Origin: Nitrospira sp.
Lineage (GTDB): Bacteria; Nitrospirota; Nitrospiria; Nitrospirales; Nitrospiraceae
Direction: 5' to 3'
Assembly (NCBI GenBank): GCA_020216985.1
Contig: JAIWOH010000092.1
Location: forward strand, 1-10,000
Length of the DNA: 10,000 nucleotides
Shown here: piece after piece, positions 1 to 6,911 of the stretch
How positions within the stretch are numbered: position 1 is the stretch's first letter
Layout of the letters: each line of letters starts with the position of its first letter
Position numbers and translations under genes: made by a program
The notes under the pieces: generated by a model
Database searches by the model: none
Told to the model about the DNA's origin: nothing
What the model saw: only the letters and a program-made list of their open reading frames with translations

Positions 1-309
1 GCCTGTAACTGTCCGGAACGGACCGTCTTGAAAAAAACCCACACGCCGGAATTCAAGACTCTCATGAAAAAAGAAGCGGCTCGAGCCCGCCATTACTATG
101 AAAAAGCCCGTTCCGCCTTCACGGCGCTGCCCCCGTCCGAACGCCGCGCTCTCGTCGTGGCGGAGATCATGCACGCCATTTACAGCCGCATTCTCGGCAA
201 GATCGAGCGGGCCGATTACCAAGTATTCGGACCCCGCGTCACCCTGTCTACCCCTCACCGGCTTGCAGTGGCGTTCGGCGTGTGGGCTCGCGGCTCTCGA
301 TTTTCGTGA
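1..309 (+). CDS. hpnD: Presqualene diphosphate synthase HpnD, C-terminal part (5' end outside window)
   Basis: This is the last 102 codons of a squalene/phytoene synthase family protein whose start lies before the window. The family member HpnD joins two farnesyl diphosphates into presqualene diphosphate, the first step of the HpnC/D/E route to squalene and hopanoids; it is cytoplasmic or membrane-associated. Visible support is the family's C-terminal helix pattern: EAARARHYYEKA, then ALVVAEIMHAIYSRIL, then a DYQVFGPRVTLS stretch, which is typical of the HpnD end. The catalytic aspartate-rich motifs would be upstream and cannot be checked. The frame is open from base 1, and the stop TGA (307-309) is shared with the start of the next gene. 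HpnC or a phytoene synthase is the alternative; the GPRVTLS tail and the HpnE-like neighbour favour HpnD. Confidence 0.8.
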   Translation, partial: ACNCPERTVLKKTHTPEFKTLMKKEAARARHYYEKARSAFTALPPSERRALVVAEIMHAIYSRILGKIERADYQVFGPRVTLSTPHRLAVAFGVWARGSRFS

Positions 310-1628
310 GCGCCAGAGTTTCACAAACCGTCCTCATTTTAGGCGCAGGCCTGACCGGATTGGCGGCGGCCTCCTTCCTGACCGAAGAAAATCACCGAGT
401 CACTCTGCTGGACTTTCTCAATTGGCAAGACGGCTACAAGACCGACAAAAACGACGCCATGCCGATGACATTCGGAGGGCATGGGGAAACATCTCGGGCG
501 ATTCGTCCGCTCAAAGACGACACCGCCTTGCGGGCCGACAAAGCCATTCCCATCGAGTTTCGCCTGCCTGATGGGCAAACCGCCGCCTATTCTCCCGCTC
601 GTCTGCCCGGAATTTTACAGTGGATCGCCGGCCTGTCTCGTTTTGAGGGCCTCGCTCGACGTGACCGCCGGCGATTGCTCGCCTATCTGGAACGAATCTG
701 GGAGGGAGCGGAGTCGCTCCCGGCCGATTTGGACAATCGAACCGCAGATGACTGGCTGGCGTCGATCGGGCAGAGTTCGGAAAGCCGAAAACATATCTGG
801 AACCCGCTCAGCCTCTGGTTGACCGGCAACGGTCTTGAACGTCTTTCCGGCTCCGTTTTCACTCGACAATTGTCGGTTCTGTTTCTCGGAACGGCCCACG
901 ACGCTTCTCTCACATATCGCAATGGGTCCATCGGCGATCGTTTGATAAGTCCGATGCGACACGCTTTGGAACGACAGGGAGTCCGAGTCCTCGGCCAGAC
1001 AGAACCCCCGCTGCTTCGAATCGGACCGAGCGGTATTGAAGAGGTTCGACTCCACGACGGCGGCTCTCTTCGCGCCCAGTGGTACATCGCCGCTCTTCCT
1101 CACCGAAAACTGCTCGCCTTGTTGCCGGAACAACTTCTTGCGCGCTATGCCTATTTCGCCCAACTCGCCGAGTTGGAACCGTTGCCCGAAGTCATGGTGG
1201 AGCTTCGACGATCATCGACCGCTCCGTTTCCCCGGCTGGTTTTGCTGGGCGGAGAGCCGTTTCATTACCTGGTGGTTGCGCCATCGGGATCGAATGAAAC
1301 GACGTATCGGCTTTCAATGATCGGTCCTTCGCTCCTGACGGAATCCGACGACGACAGCCTGCTTCGCCTCGGCCACGAGGAACTCCGACGGATTTTCCCC
1401 GACAACGCGCCGCATCATGATCGATCCGGCGTCGTTTATCGCGACAACCAAGCCGCACTGTCGCTCCGACCCGGCGCGACATTGCGCAGGCCGCTTCAGC
1501 AAAGTCCCCTGCCCAATCTTCTCCTCGCCGGCCCATGGACGGACACCGGATGGCCGGCCAACATTGAAAGCGCCATCACCAGCGCGCGACGTTGTGCGGA
1601 CATCATTCGTAGCCGGATTGCAGGCTGA
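306..1628 (+). CDS. hpnE: Hydroxysqualene dehydroxylase HpnE-like FAD-dependent oxidoreductase
   Basis: HpnE reduces hydroxysqualene to squalene, the last step after HpnD and HpnC. The GTG start at 306 is chosen because it forms a GTGA overlap with the hpnD stop, suggesting translational coupling; it gives 440 residues. A GTG at 282 would add 8 residues. The N-terminus is a Rossmann dinucleotide-binding strand-loop-helix with G13, G15 and G18 (VLILGAGLTGLAAA) and an acidic residue D36 at the end of strand 2. The middle (TADDWLASIGQS, then IWNPLSLWLTGNG, then VFTRQLSVLFLG) follows the HpnE/amine-oxidase pattern. The end, from about residue 404 (NLLLAGPWTDTGWPANIESA), is the classic FAD-binding C-terminal motif of this family. 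Oddly, the usual GGR motif after strand 2 is missing; the region instead reads FGGHGETSR near residues 56-64. Family assignment is firm; the exact substrate is inferred from context. Confidence 0.75.
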   Translation: MSARVSQTVLILGAGLTGLAAASFLTEENHRVTLLDFLNWQDGYKTDKNDAMPMTFGGHGETSRAIRPLKDDTALRADKAIPIEFRLPDGQTAAYSPARLPGILQWIAGLSRFEGLARRDRRRLLAYLERIWEGAESLPADLDNRTADDWLASIGQSSESRKHIWNPLSLWLTGNGLERLSGSVFTRQLSVLFLGTAHDASLTYRNGSIGDRLISPMRHALERQGVRVLGQTEPPLLRIGPSGIEEVRLHDGGSLRAQWYIAALPHRKLLALLPEQLLARYAYFAQLAELEPLPEVMVELRRSSTAPFPRLVLLGGEPFHYLVVAPSGSNETTYRLSMIGPSLLTESDDDSLLRLGHEELRRIFPDNAPHHDRSGVVYRDNQAALSLRPGATLRRPLQQSPLPNLLLAGPWTDTGWPANIESAITSARRCADIIRSRIAG

Positions 1629-1653
1629 ACGACCAAAGTTTTCATCCGGTCGT
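1629..1653 (+). repeat. Short inverted repeat just after hpnE
   Basis: ACGACC (1629-1634) and GGTCGT (1648-1653) form a perfect 6-bp stem with a 13-base loop, starting directly after the hpnE stop codon. No T-run follows, so it is not a standard intrinsic terminator. It could be a weak 3'-end stem-loop, or chance. Confidence 0.3.
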
Positions 1654-1662
1654 GAGGCGCGA

Positions 1663-1691
1663 TTGACATTGCCGGCAGGCCTTTCTAAGAT
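1663..1691 (+). promoter_or_regulatory. Sigma70-type promoter for the uracil-DNA glycosylase gene
   Basis: A perfect -35 box TTGACA (1663-1668) is followed by a 17-base spacer and the -10 box TAAGAT (1686-1691). Transcription would start near 1697-1699, giving a leader of about 20 bases before the ATG at 1718. No Shine-Dalgarno sequence is visible in that short leader. The position immediately after hpnE suggests the glycosylase is transcribed independently of the hopanoid genes. Confidence 0.7.
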
Positions 1692-1717
1692 GGCCCATCT
1701 TTTCTTGCACCCGTTGC

Positions 1718-2371
1718 ATGATGACGACACCGCTTGAGGAGCTTGCACAATCTCTCATCAACTGCCAGCGATGCAAGCTGGCCAAACTGGGCCGCACACA
1801 AGTCGTCTTCGGGGTGGGCAACCCACAGGCCGGCATCATGTTCGTGGGCGAAGCGCCGGGCTTCCATGAAGATCAGCAAGGTGAGCCGTTTGTGGGCGCG
1901 GCGGGAAAACTGTTGAACGATTTGCTCGCCTCGGCGGGACTGTCGCGCGATCAGATCTACATCGCCAACGTCATCAAATGCCGCCCGCCGAACAACCGAG
2001 ACCCGGAGACGGACGAAGTGGACACGTGCAAACCGTTTCTGCTCCGGCAAATTCAACTGATCCGTCCGCAGTTGGTCTGTTCGCTCGGCAACTGGGCCAC
2101 GCAAACCTTGCTGGGACGCAAGGTCGGCATTACCAAGGTCAAAGCGCAGGCCTTTTACCTGAAAGACTTCGTACTGTTTCCTCTCTTGCATCCTGCCGCG
2201 GCCCTGCACCAAGGCAACCTGCTGGCGCCGCTCAAGGAGGATTTCAAAAAACTCAAGGAATTTCTCGACAAACACACCAAGACGACAAACCAAACACCCG
2301 GCACTCCCACGACCGTGCCCGCCCTCCAGATCGAATCACCCAAACCGGCACAGATGGATCTGTTCGGTTGA
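1718..2371 (+). CDS. Family 4 uracil-DNA glycosylase (4Fe-4S), with clamp-motif tail
   Basis: This enzyme removes uracil from DNA, produced by cytosine deamination or dUTP incorporation, starting base-excision repair in the cytoplasm. Four cysteines that ligate the iron-sulfur cluster in family 4 are in the expected places: C16 and C19 (CQRC), C88 and C104. Active-site motif 1 is GEAPG (44-48), followed by [12 protein letters not shown] (55-66). Motif 2 is the HPAA stretch with H158. The catalytic core ends near residue 188. After it comes a Pro/Thr-rich, probably disordered tail ending in QMDLFG (212-217), which resembles a bacterial sliding-clamp-binding peptide. The start is the first of two tandem ATGs (1718 or 1721), and neither has a Shine-Dalgarno sequence. 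The total of 217 residues is typical for the family. The gene faces the minus-strand block head to head. Confidence 0.93.
   Translation: MMTTPLEELAQSLINCQRCKLAKLGRTQVVFGVGNPQAGIMFVGEAPGFHEDQQGEPFVGAAGKLLNDLLASAGLSRDQIYIANVIKCRPPNNRDPETDEVDTCKPFLLRQIQLIRPQLVCSLGNWATQTLLGRKVGITKVKAQAFYLKDFVLFPLLHPAAALHQGNLLAPLKEDFKKLKEFLDKHTKTTNQTPGTPTTVPALQIESPKPAQMDLFG
2351..2368 (+). other. Candidate beta-clamp-binding peptide at the C-terminus of the glycosylase
   Basis: The last six codons encode QMDLFG. The known consensus for peptides binding the bacterial DnaN sliding clamp is close to QL(S/D)LF, and QMDLF fits at Q1, D3, L4 and F5, with a conservative Met at position 2. It lies at the extreme C-terminus after a flexible linker of about 23 residues ([11 protein letters not shown] and following), the usual position for such a tether. 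Function is inferred from the motif only. Confidence 0.55.
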
Positions 2372-2389
2372 CATTTTCCTATCAACCGA
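2364..2389. terminator. Inverted repeat between convergent genes, possible terminator
   Basis: TCGGTTGA (2364-2371) and TCAACCGA (2382-2389) form a perfect 8-bp stem with a 10-base loop. The glycosylase stop codon sits inside the left arm. It lies in the 35-bp gap between two convergent genes, where a bidirectional terminator would be expected, but no clear U-run follows on either strand, so intrinsic termination is uncertain. Confidence 0.4.
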
Positions 2390-2406
2390 TCGCTCGATCG
2401 CCTTAC

Positions 2407-2850
2407 TCAGGTCGCCGCTGGAGAAATCTTTTCTCCCGAACCAGACGTCGGTTCATCATCCGGTTTCTTCTCTTCCGGCACGTCGAACCACTGGACAAGC
2501 ATGTCGTCCCACCAGGCTTCGGTGACTTCTTCGCCCGGGTCCGTTCCAAGAAACGCCACGTCGTCCTTGTGGATCGAGGGATCGACGAGATGGGGCTGGA
2601 ATTTCGCGCGGTCGATGACTTCTTTCGTCGCGTGGCCGCCAAGGATCCAAGTGTCGGGATCGGCCCGGCGGGATTTGTACGCTTTCAGCCGGAGTTTTAA
2701 GTACAGGAAGATGTGCCGCTGAACGGGATCGGCCATGCCGGACGGCGGGAGACTCAGTGTTTTTTCGATTCGTTTTCTCCAGCGTCGGTCATCGTACCGT
2801 GAGGTAATCAGTTGAAGGGCTTTTTTGCCCAGGGCCGCATCCAATGGCAT
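2407..2850 (-). CDS. Hypothetical protein, tryptophan-rich with acidic low-complexity tail
   Basis: I do not recognise this family. Two tandem ATGs exist at 2853 and 2850. A good Shine-Dalgarno AAAGGTGA (2861-2854) abuts the first and is better spaced for the second, so 2850 is preferred (147 residues; 148 from 2853). Numbering from the first Met: residues 8-33 are a basic, probably helical segment rich in Arg and Lys. Residues 44-63 form a second basic, hydrophobic helix (VQRHIFLYLKLRLKAYKSRR). A compact region to about 124 contains W69, W114, W115 and W122. From 126 the tail is charged and disordered-looking (PEEKKPDDEP). There is no signal peptide, membrane segment or cysteine pair, so it is probably cytoplasmic. 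Codon use resembles its neighbours. It is last in the minus-strand run, 136 bp (from 2850) after the hydrolase gene. The strong ribosome site and clean frame support a real gene. Confidence 0.7.
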   Translation of the reverse strand: MPLDAALGKKALQLITSRYDDRRWRKRIEKTLSLPPSGMADPVQRHIFLYLKLRLKAYKSRRADPDTWILGGHATKEVIDRAKFQPHLVDPSIHKDDVAFLGTDPGEEVTEAWWDDMLVQWFDVPEEKKPDDEPTSGSGEKISPAAT

Positions 2851-2986
2851 CATTCACCTTTGCTCAACGCCTCGGACAATGGAGCGGATGGGCAGAAATT
2901 TCGACCGAAGGATCGCTTTTGCGCGCAGACACGCCCGGCTCGTCGCAAAAACGATCGTCGCGCCCAAGCCCGCGCAACATCCGATA

Positions 2987-3691
2987 TCAGCCCAGGTGCT
3001 GCTTGAAAAACGCCTTCGTCCTTGCCCAGGCATCTTTCGCCGCTTCCGGCCGATACACGGAGGGATCGTTATCGCGGAAAAAGGCGTGCGGCGCTCCGGG
3101 GTAGGTCTTGATCTCGCCCGGCTTATTGTATTTCTTCAAAGCCGCCGCCAACCGTTGCACATCCGCCTTGGTGATCCAGCCGTCGTCTTCGCCATAAAAA
3201 TACAACACCGGCGCCGATAGGTTTTGGAGCGGCGTGTCGGGATTCGGGACTTGGCCGTAAAACGGCACCGCCGCTTTGACGTCCGGATTGACGCAGGGCA
3301 GCATGAGCGCATAGGACCCCCCCATGCAAAAACCGGTCACGCCGATTCGCGCGCCGTCGACTTCGGGAACGGATTTGAGATACGTCACGGTGGCGTTCAA
3401 GTCTTTGAGTCCGTCCTCTTGCTTTAAACTGTTCATCAGCTTGCCGGCTTCTCCGGGATCGGTCGTCAGCACGTGGCCCAAACGCGAGTACAGATCCGGC
3501 GCGATCGCCACGTATCCTTCCGCGGCGTATCGTCTGGCGATATCCTTGATGTGGTCGGTGAGTCCCCACCATTCCTGAATCACGATTATGGCAGGCCGCC
3601 TTTCTTTGGTCATGGGGGCGGCGACAAATGCCTTCACCATGACGTTGCCGCTCGGATACTGCACCGTGGTTTCTCTGATCGATTCGGCCAT
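2987..3691 (-). CDS. Dienelactone hydrolase family protein (alpha/beta hydrolase)
   Basis: This is a cytoplasmic serine-hydrolase-fold enzyme in which cysteine replaces serine as nucleophile. The founding member opens dienelactone to maleylacetate in chlorocatechol breakdown; most genomic homologues, including this one, have no known substrate. The triad is intact: nucleophile C122 in GFCMGG, D170 in GEDDGWI, and H202 in APHAFF. E40 in QEWWGL corresponds to the glutamate that controls the nucleophile. The length of 234 residues matches the family (about 236). The start is fixed by a near-perfect GGAGGTGA (3702-3695), with GGAGG six bases from the ATG, so high expression is plausible. There is no signal peptide. 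It sits 105 bp after tldE on the same strand. No aromatic-degradation genes are nearby, so a general hydrolase role on endogenous esters or lactones is more likely than chlorocatechol metabolism. Confidence 0.9.
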   Translation of the reverse strand: MAESIRETTVQYPSGNVMVKAFVAAPMTKERRPAIIVIQEWWGLTDHIKDIARRYAAEGYVAIAPDLYSRLGHVLTTDPGEAGKLMNSLKQEDGLKDLNATVTYLKSVPEVDGARIGVTGFCMGGSYALMLPCVNPDVKAAVPFYGQVPNPDTPLQNLSAPVLYFYGEDDGWITKADVQRLAAALKKYNKPGEIKTYPGAPHAFFRDNDPSVYRPEAAKDAWARTKAFFKQHLG

Positions 3692-3694
3692 TGT

Positions 3695-3702
3695 TCACCT
3701 CC
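3695..3702 (-). promoter_or_regulatory. Strong Shine-Dalgarno site of the hydrolase gene
   Basis: On the minus strand the sequence reads GGAGGTGA, closely complementary to the 16S rRNA 3' end, with GGAGG six bases from the ATG. It is the best ribosome-binding site in the window and settles the start. Confidence 0.8.
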
Positions 3703-3719
3703 CTCGCCCATGAGTGTCA

Positions 3720-3745
3720 GGCGTTTGGTCTTTCACAGAAACGCC
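3720..3745. repeat. Inverted repeat between tldE and the hydrolase gene
   Basis: GGCGTTT (3720-3726) and AAACGCC (3739-3745) form a perfect 7-bp stem with a 12-base loop. A second small stem, ATGGG/CCCAT (3760-3764 and 3771-3775), lies beside it. Both are downstream of tldE in its transcript and upstream of the hydrolase. Neither has a U-run, so they may be mRNA-stabilising or a weak attenuator rather than a terminator. Confidence 0.35.
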
Positions 3746-3796
3746 AACAAACGAGACATATGGGCATCCACCCATCGAGCAGACCTGTGGTATGGG

Positions 3797-5191
3797 TTAA
3801 TTGCCTGCCACCATCATCTCGGCGATCTTGATCGTCGGGCTGGCGACTCGTCCGCGAAAGACGAGATCGTTGCCGACCATCTCGATGTCCTTCAGCATCT
3901 GTTTTAGATTGCCGGCGATGGTGATTTCTTCGACCGGGAAAGCCAACTCCCCGTTCTCAATCCAAAACCCACTGGCGCCTCGTGAATAGTCTCCGGTCAC
4001 CATGTTGATGCCGAAACCGATCAGCTCGGTCAAATAGAGCCCCTCTTTTACCGATCCGATAATCTGCTCCGGCGTCTTGGTGTCCGGCACGAGATAAAAA
4101 TTGGTCGGCCCGACCGAGGGGCTTTCGCCGACGCTCCGTGAAGCATTGCCGGTCGAAGGCAGCCCCATCTTCTTTCCCGAATAGGTGTCCAACAGATAAC
4201 TGGTCAGCACGCCCCGCTCGACGATCGTGTTTTTCCTGGTCGCTACTCCCTCTCCGTCGAAGGGGCGGGACCCGAGACCGCCGACCATACGGCCGTCGTC
4301 GTACACCGTGATCAGATCGGACGCGATCGCCCGACCAAGCTGATCCAAGAGAAACGACGCCCGTTTGTACAACCCGTAGCCGGAGACGGCGCTGCACAGA
4401 TTCGCCAACAGACTGCCGGCCGTTTCTTGATCGAACACGACCGGCACGCGCTTGGTGGCGACCCGCCGCGCGCCCAATCGCCGAACCGCCCGTCTGGCCG
4501 CTTCCCGCCCAATCGATTCGGCGGAGGACAGCCGCGCGAACTTTCGTTGCACTTCATACCATACGCCACGCTGCATGGAACCCGTCCGTGCGTCGCTGGC
4601 GATCGGCGACACGGACAAGGAAAAGCTGGAGCCGTTGTACGATCCGATAAACCCGTGGCTGTTCGCCAATACCACTCGACCCGACGAGGATTCGAACTCC
4701 GCCCCTTCCGAGTTCGTCACGCGTTCGTCGGCGGCAAAGGCGGCCGCCTCGCCTCGTTTGGCCCACTCGATCTGGTTCTCCGTGCTCAGAATCGTGCCGT
4801 CGTAGAGATCAAGATCCGGCCGGTCTGTCGCCATTTGGGTCGCTTCCGGCAAACCCGACGTCGGGTCTTCGACGACCGTTTTCGCGAGCGTGCAGGTTTC
4901 AGAAACGAGTCGTTCGAGCGATTCTTTTGAAAAATCAGAGGTCGAGCTCGTCGCCGATCGCTTGCCGACGAACACCCGCAACCCCAACCGCTTTTCTCTG
5001 GCTTTGGTCAACCGGTCAACGGCGCCCACCCGCACCTGCACCGACAACGTCTGGCCGTCGGCCACGACGACGTCGGCCTCCGTGGCTCCGCCGGCCTTCG
5101 CGCGACTGAGGAGATCCGCCGCAAGCTGGGCATAATCGCCGTCGCTCTCGGCCATCGACGGGCCCGATTGCAATTCAGGACGCAATTCCAT
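3797..5191 (-). CDS. tldE: TldE/PmbA, non-catalytic partner of the TldD/TldE metalloprotease
   Basis: TldE (PmbA) forms a cytoplasmic heterodimeric peptidase with TldD. In E. coli the complex matures microcin B17 and degrades unfolded or modified peptides such as CcdA. Support: the conserved C-terminal block at residues 394-416 (GINMVTGDYSRGASGFWIEN, then GEL), characteristic of PmbA, and the SYLLDTYSGKKMGLPSTGNA segment. The zinc motif HExxxH of TldD is absent, as expected for TldE; the equivalent region reads LCSAVSGYGLYKR. The start is uncertain: ATG 5191 gives 464 residues, while ATG 5155 would remove 12 residues before MAESDGDYAQ. Neither has a clear Shine-Dalgarno sequence. The length is near the family norm of about 450. 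It follows tldD by 83 bp on the same strand, so co-transcription and paired assembly are likely. No microcin-like precursor is visible nearby. Confidence 0.92.
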   Translation of the reverse strand: MELRPELQSGPSMAESDGDYAQLAADLLSRAKAGGATEADVVVADGQTLSVQVRVGAVDRLTKAREKRLGLRVFVGKRSATSSTSDFSKESLERLVSETCTLAKTVVEDPTSGLPEATQMATDRPDLDLYDGTILSTENQIEWAKRGEAAAFAADERVTNSEGAEFESSSGRVVLANSHGFIGSYNGSSFSLSVSPIASDARTGSMQRGVWYEVQRKFARLSSAESIGREAARRAVRRLGARRVATKRVPVVFDQETAGSLLANLCSAVSGYGLYKRASFLLDQLGRAIASDLITVYDDGRMVGGLGSRPFDGEGVATRKNTIVERGVLTSYLLDTYSGKKMGLPSTGNASRSVGESPSVGPTNFYLVPDTKTPEQIIGSVKEGLYLTELIGFGINMVTGDYSRGASGFWIENGELAFPVEEITIAGNLKQMLKDIEMVGNDLVFRGRVASPTIKIAEMMVAGN

Positions 5192-5274
5192 TGCTCGTTT
5201 TGAGGTGTCGCCCGTTAGTGAGATTCAGACGGTTCTTTCCTGTCCATGAGCGATCATGACCGACGTGCTTTCTT

Positions 5275-6705
5275 TCACCGTTGCGTACCGCCGACCGTGA
5301 TCTCGTCGACTTTGATGGTCGGAAGGCCGACCCCGACCGGTACCGACTGGCCGTCTTTTCCGCAGGTGCCGATGCCGTTGTCCAATTTCAAGTCGTGCCC
5401 GACCATCGACACTCTTTTGAGAATCTCGGGGCCGTTTCCGATCAACGTCGCCCCCTTGACCGGCCGAGTCACCTTTCCGTCTTCGATCAAATACGCTTCG
5501 CTGGCCGAGAACACGAACTTGCCGTTCGTGATATCCACCTGCCCCCCGCCGAACGACACGGCATAGAGTCCCCGTTTCACGGACCGGATGATATCCTGCG
5601 GATCGGATTCGCCCGCCAACATAAAGGTGTTCGTCATGCGGGGCAGCACCACGCTCTGATAACTTTCTCGCCGTCCGTTGCCTGTCAAGCCGATCCCCAT
5701 CAACCGGGCGTTGAGTTTGTCGGTCAGATAGCCGCGAAGAATGCCCTTTTCAATCAGAATCGTACGGCCGGTCGGCGTTCCTTCGTCATCCATGTTCAAC
5801 GATCCTCGCCGAAACGGCAGGGTGCCGTCGTCCACGATGGTGCAGACCTCGGAAGCCACTCGCTTGCCGATCAAGTTGGAAAACGCCGACGTCTTCTTGC
5901 GGTTGAAATCCGCCTCGAGACCGTGACCGATCGCTTCATGCAAGAGAATGCCGGGCCACCCCCCGGCCAAGACAACGGGCATCACGCCGGCAGGCGCCTC
6001 GACGGCGGAAAGATTGACGATCGCCTCGCGTGCAGCTTCCCGTGCGTATTCCAGATGACGGTTCCGGTCCCGATAAAACTCAAATCCTACGCGCCCGCCT
6101 CCGCCGAAACTTCCGATCTGGCGATTGCCGTCCTCCTCGGCGATACAACTGATTTGCAGACGCGACAGCGGCTGAACGTCCGCGACCAGGGCGCCGTCCG
6201 ACGTCGCCACCACCACCACCTTGTATTCCGTGTTGAACGACGCCATGACATTTCTGATACGAGGATCGTATCGTCTGGCCTCCGCGTCGATCTCATTCAG
6301 CAGGGCGACCCGTTCGGGCGTCGCCACTTCGGCCTTCGTCCGGTCGACCGGATACAAATCGTGCGCCGGCCGCCGATGGACGGGAACCGGCACCATCCGA
6401 GTTCCTTTGGGAGAATCGGCGATGTATCTGGCGGTATCCGCCGCGAGTTCCAAGTCCTTCTTCGTTAAATCGTCGGAGTACGCAAACCCCGTTTTCTCGC
6501 CGGCGGTGGCTCTGACACCGACTCCCCGCGAGATGCTTTTCGCAGCGCGTTTGACGATGCCTTCTTCCATCGAGACCGACTCCGCGACTCTCGACTCAAA
6601 GTAGAGATCGGCGTAGTCGACGTCCCGCGTACTGAGTCGATCTAGCACCTGTTGGGCATCCGCCTCCGTCACGCCGAACGTCGCTAATTGAACCGGCTCT
6701 GTCAT
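5275..6705 (-). CDS. tldD: TldD, catalytic zinc metalloprotease subunit
   Basis: TldD carries the active site of the TldD/TldE peptidase, which threads and cleaves unstructured or modified peptides in the cytoplasm. The zinc-binding HEAIGH (HExxxH) lies near residues 256-261 within a well-conserved stretch, GWPGILLHEAIGHGLEADFN. A C-terminal cysteine near residue 448 (GIGTCGKDGQS) is in the place of the third zinc ligand. Other conserved parts are the N-terminal YADLYFE with VSMEEG, and the GRTILIEKGILRGYLTDK and GGGQVDITNGKFVFSASEAY segments. The ATG at 6705 (476 residues) is preferred over the TTG directly before it at 6708. No strong Shine-Dalgarno is visible. The gene is first in the minus-strand run, with a candidate promoter about 100 bp upstream, and is divergent from uppS. 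All catalytic residues are intact. Confidence 0.95.
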   Translation of the reverse strand: MTEPVQLATFGVTEADAQQVLDRLSTRDVDYADLYFESRVAESVSMEEGIVKRAAKSISRGVGVRATAGEKTGFAYSDDLTKKDLELAADTARYIADSPKGTRMVPVPVHRRPAHDLYPVDRTKAEVATPERVALLNEIDAEARRYDPRIRNVMASFNTEYKVVVVATSDGALVADVQPLSRLQISCIAEEDGNRQIGSFGGGGRVGFEFYRDRNRHLEYAREAAREAIVNLSAVEAPAGVMPVVLAGGWPGILLHEAIGHGLEADFNRKKTSAFSNLIGKRVASEVCTIVDDGTLPFRRGSLNMDDEGTPTGRTILIEKGILRGYLTDKLNARLMGIGLTGNGRRESYQSVVLPRMTNTFMLAGESDPQDIIRSVKRGLYAVSFGGGQVDITNGKFVFSASEAYLIEDGKVTRPVKGATLIGNGPEILKRVSMVGHDLKLDNGIGTCGKDGQSVPVGVGLPTIKVDEITVGGTQR

Positions 6706-6755
6706 CAATGGACCGCTTTCCCCGGGCCGTCTTTTACGTTTGCGTTAACCAGGTT

Positions 6756-6767
6756 TTGCGCGCGCAA
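6756..6767. repeat. 12-bp palindrome in the tldD leader
   Basis: TTGCGCGCGCAA is a perfect palindrome lying between the candidate tldD promoter and its start codon. Next to it is a 9-base direct repeat, GCAATCYGC, at 6764-6772 and 6776-6784 (12-base period). Either could be a protein-binding site or GC-rich chance sequence. Confidence 0.25.
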
Positions 6768-6801
6768 TCCGCAGGGCAATCTGCGCGAGAGGGACGCACG
6801 G

Positions 6802-6831
6802 AGTATAGCTTATTCGTTTCCGCGGTCGCAA
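6802..6831 (-). promoter_or_regulatory. Candidate sigma70 promoter for tldD
   Basis: Read on the minus strand, -35 TTGCGA (6831-6826), an 18-base spacer and -10 TATACT (6807-6802). Transcription would start near 6795, leaving a leader of about 90 bases before the tldD ATG. The -10 box is strong and the -35 box moderate. Confidence 0.5.
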
Positions 6832-6882
6832 TGAGACGGATGGCGATTTATAGGACTACTACCTACAATTCCGAGTTATTGT

Positions 6883-6911
6883 TTGACATTCCGCCCCCTC
6901 GCCAGTAGACT
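6883..6911 (+). promoter_or_regulatory. Sigma70-type promoter for the uppS-cdsA-dxr operon
   Basis: TTGACA (6883-6888), a 17-base spacer and TAGACT (6906-6911). The predicted start is near 6917-6919, giving a leader of about 80 bases before the uppS ATG at 7000. This is the only strong plus-strand promoter in the 291-bp intergenic region. It has the same -35 and spacer as the glycosylase promoter at 1663. Confidence 0.72.

Noticed and set aside
98..571. 157-codon plus-strand open frame overlapping hpnD and hpnE
   Set aside because: It is out of frame with both motif-bearing genes and has Arg/Ser-rich shadow composition.
1978..2700. 240-codon plus-strand open frame spanning the end of the glycosylase gene and the hypothetical gene
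   Set aside because: It overlaps two better-supported genes on opposite strands, has no recognisable domain, and its sequence is the Arg/Pro-rich type produced by out-of-frame reading of GC-rich DNA.
2854..2986. Possible promoter or terminator in the gap before the hypothetical gene (TTTTGCG at 2917-2923, CGCAAAA at 2944-2950)
   Set aside because: The 7-bp arms are 20 bases apart with no convincing -35/-10 pair or hairpin-plus-U-run. They are too weak to call as a feature.
3317..3323. C7 run inside the hydrolase gene as a frameshift site
   Set aside because: The frame is intact and the run encodes part of the conserved GFCMGG nucleophile motif, so it is explained by coding constraint.
2987..3691. 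Hydrolase as part of a chloroaromatic degradation pathway
   Set aside because: No dioxygenase, cycloisomerase or maleylacetate reductase gene is present nearby, and most family members are not in such pathways.
5281..6468. 395-codon plus-strand open frame antisense to tldD
   Set aside because: It lies entirely opposite a complete, motif-verified tldD. It is His/Arg/Asp-rich without family features, a typical antisense shadow.
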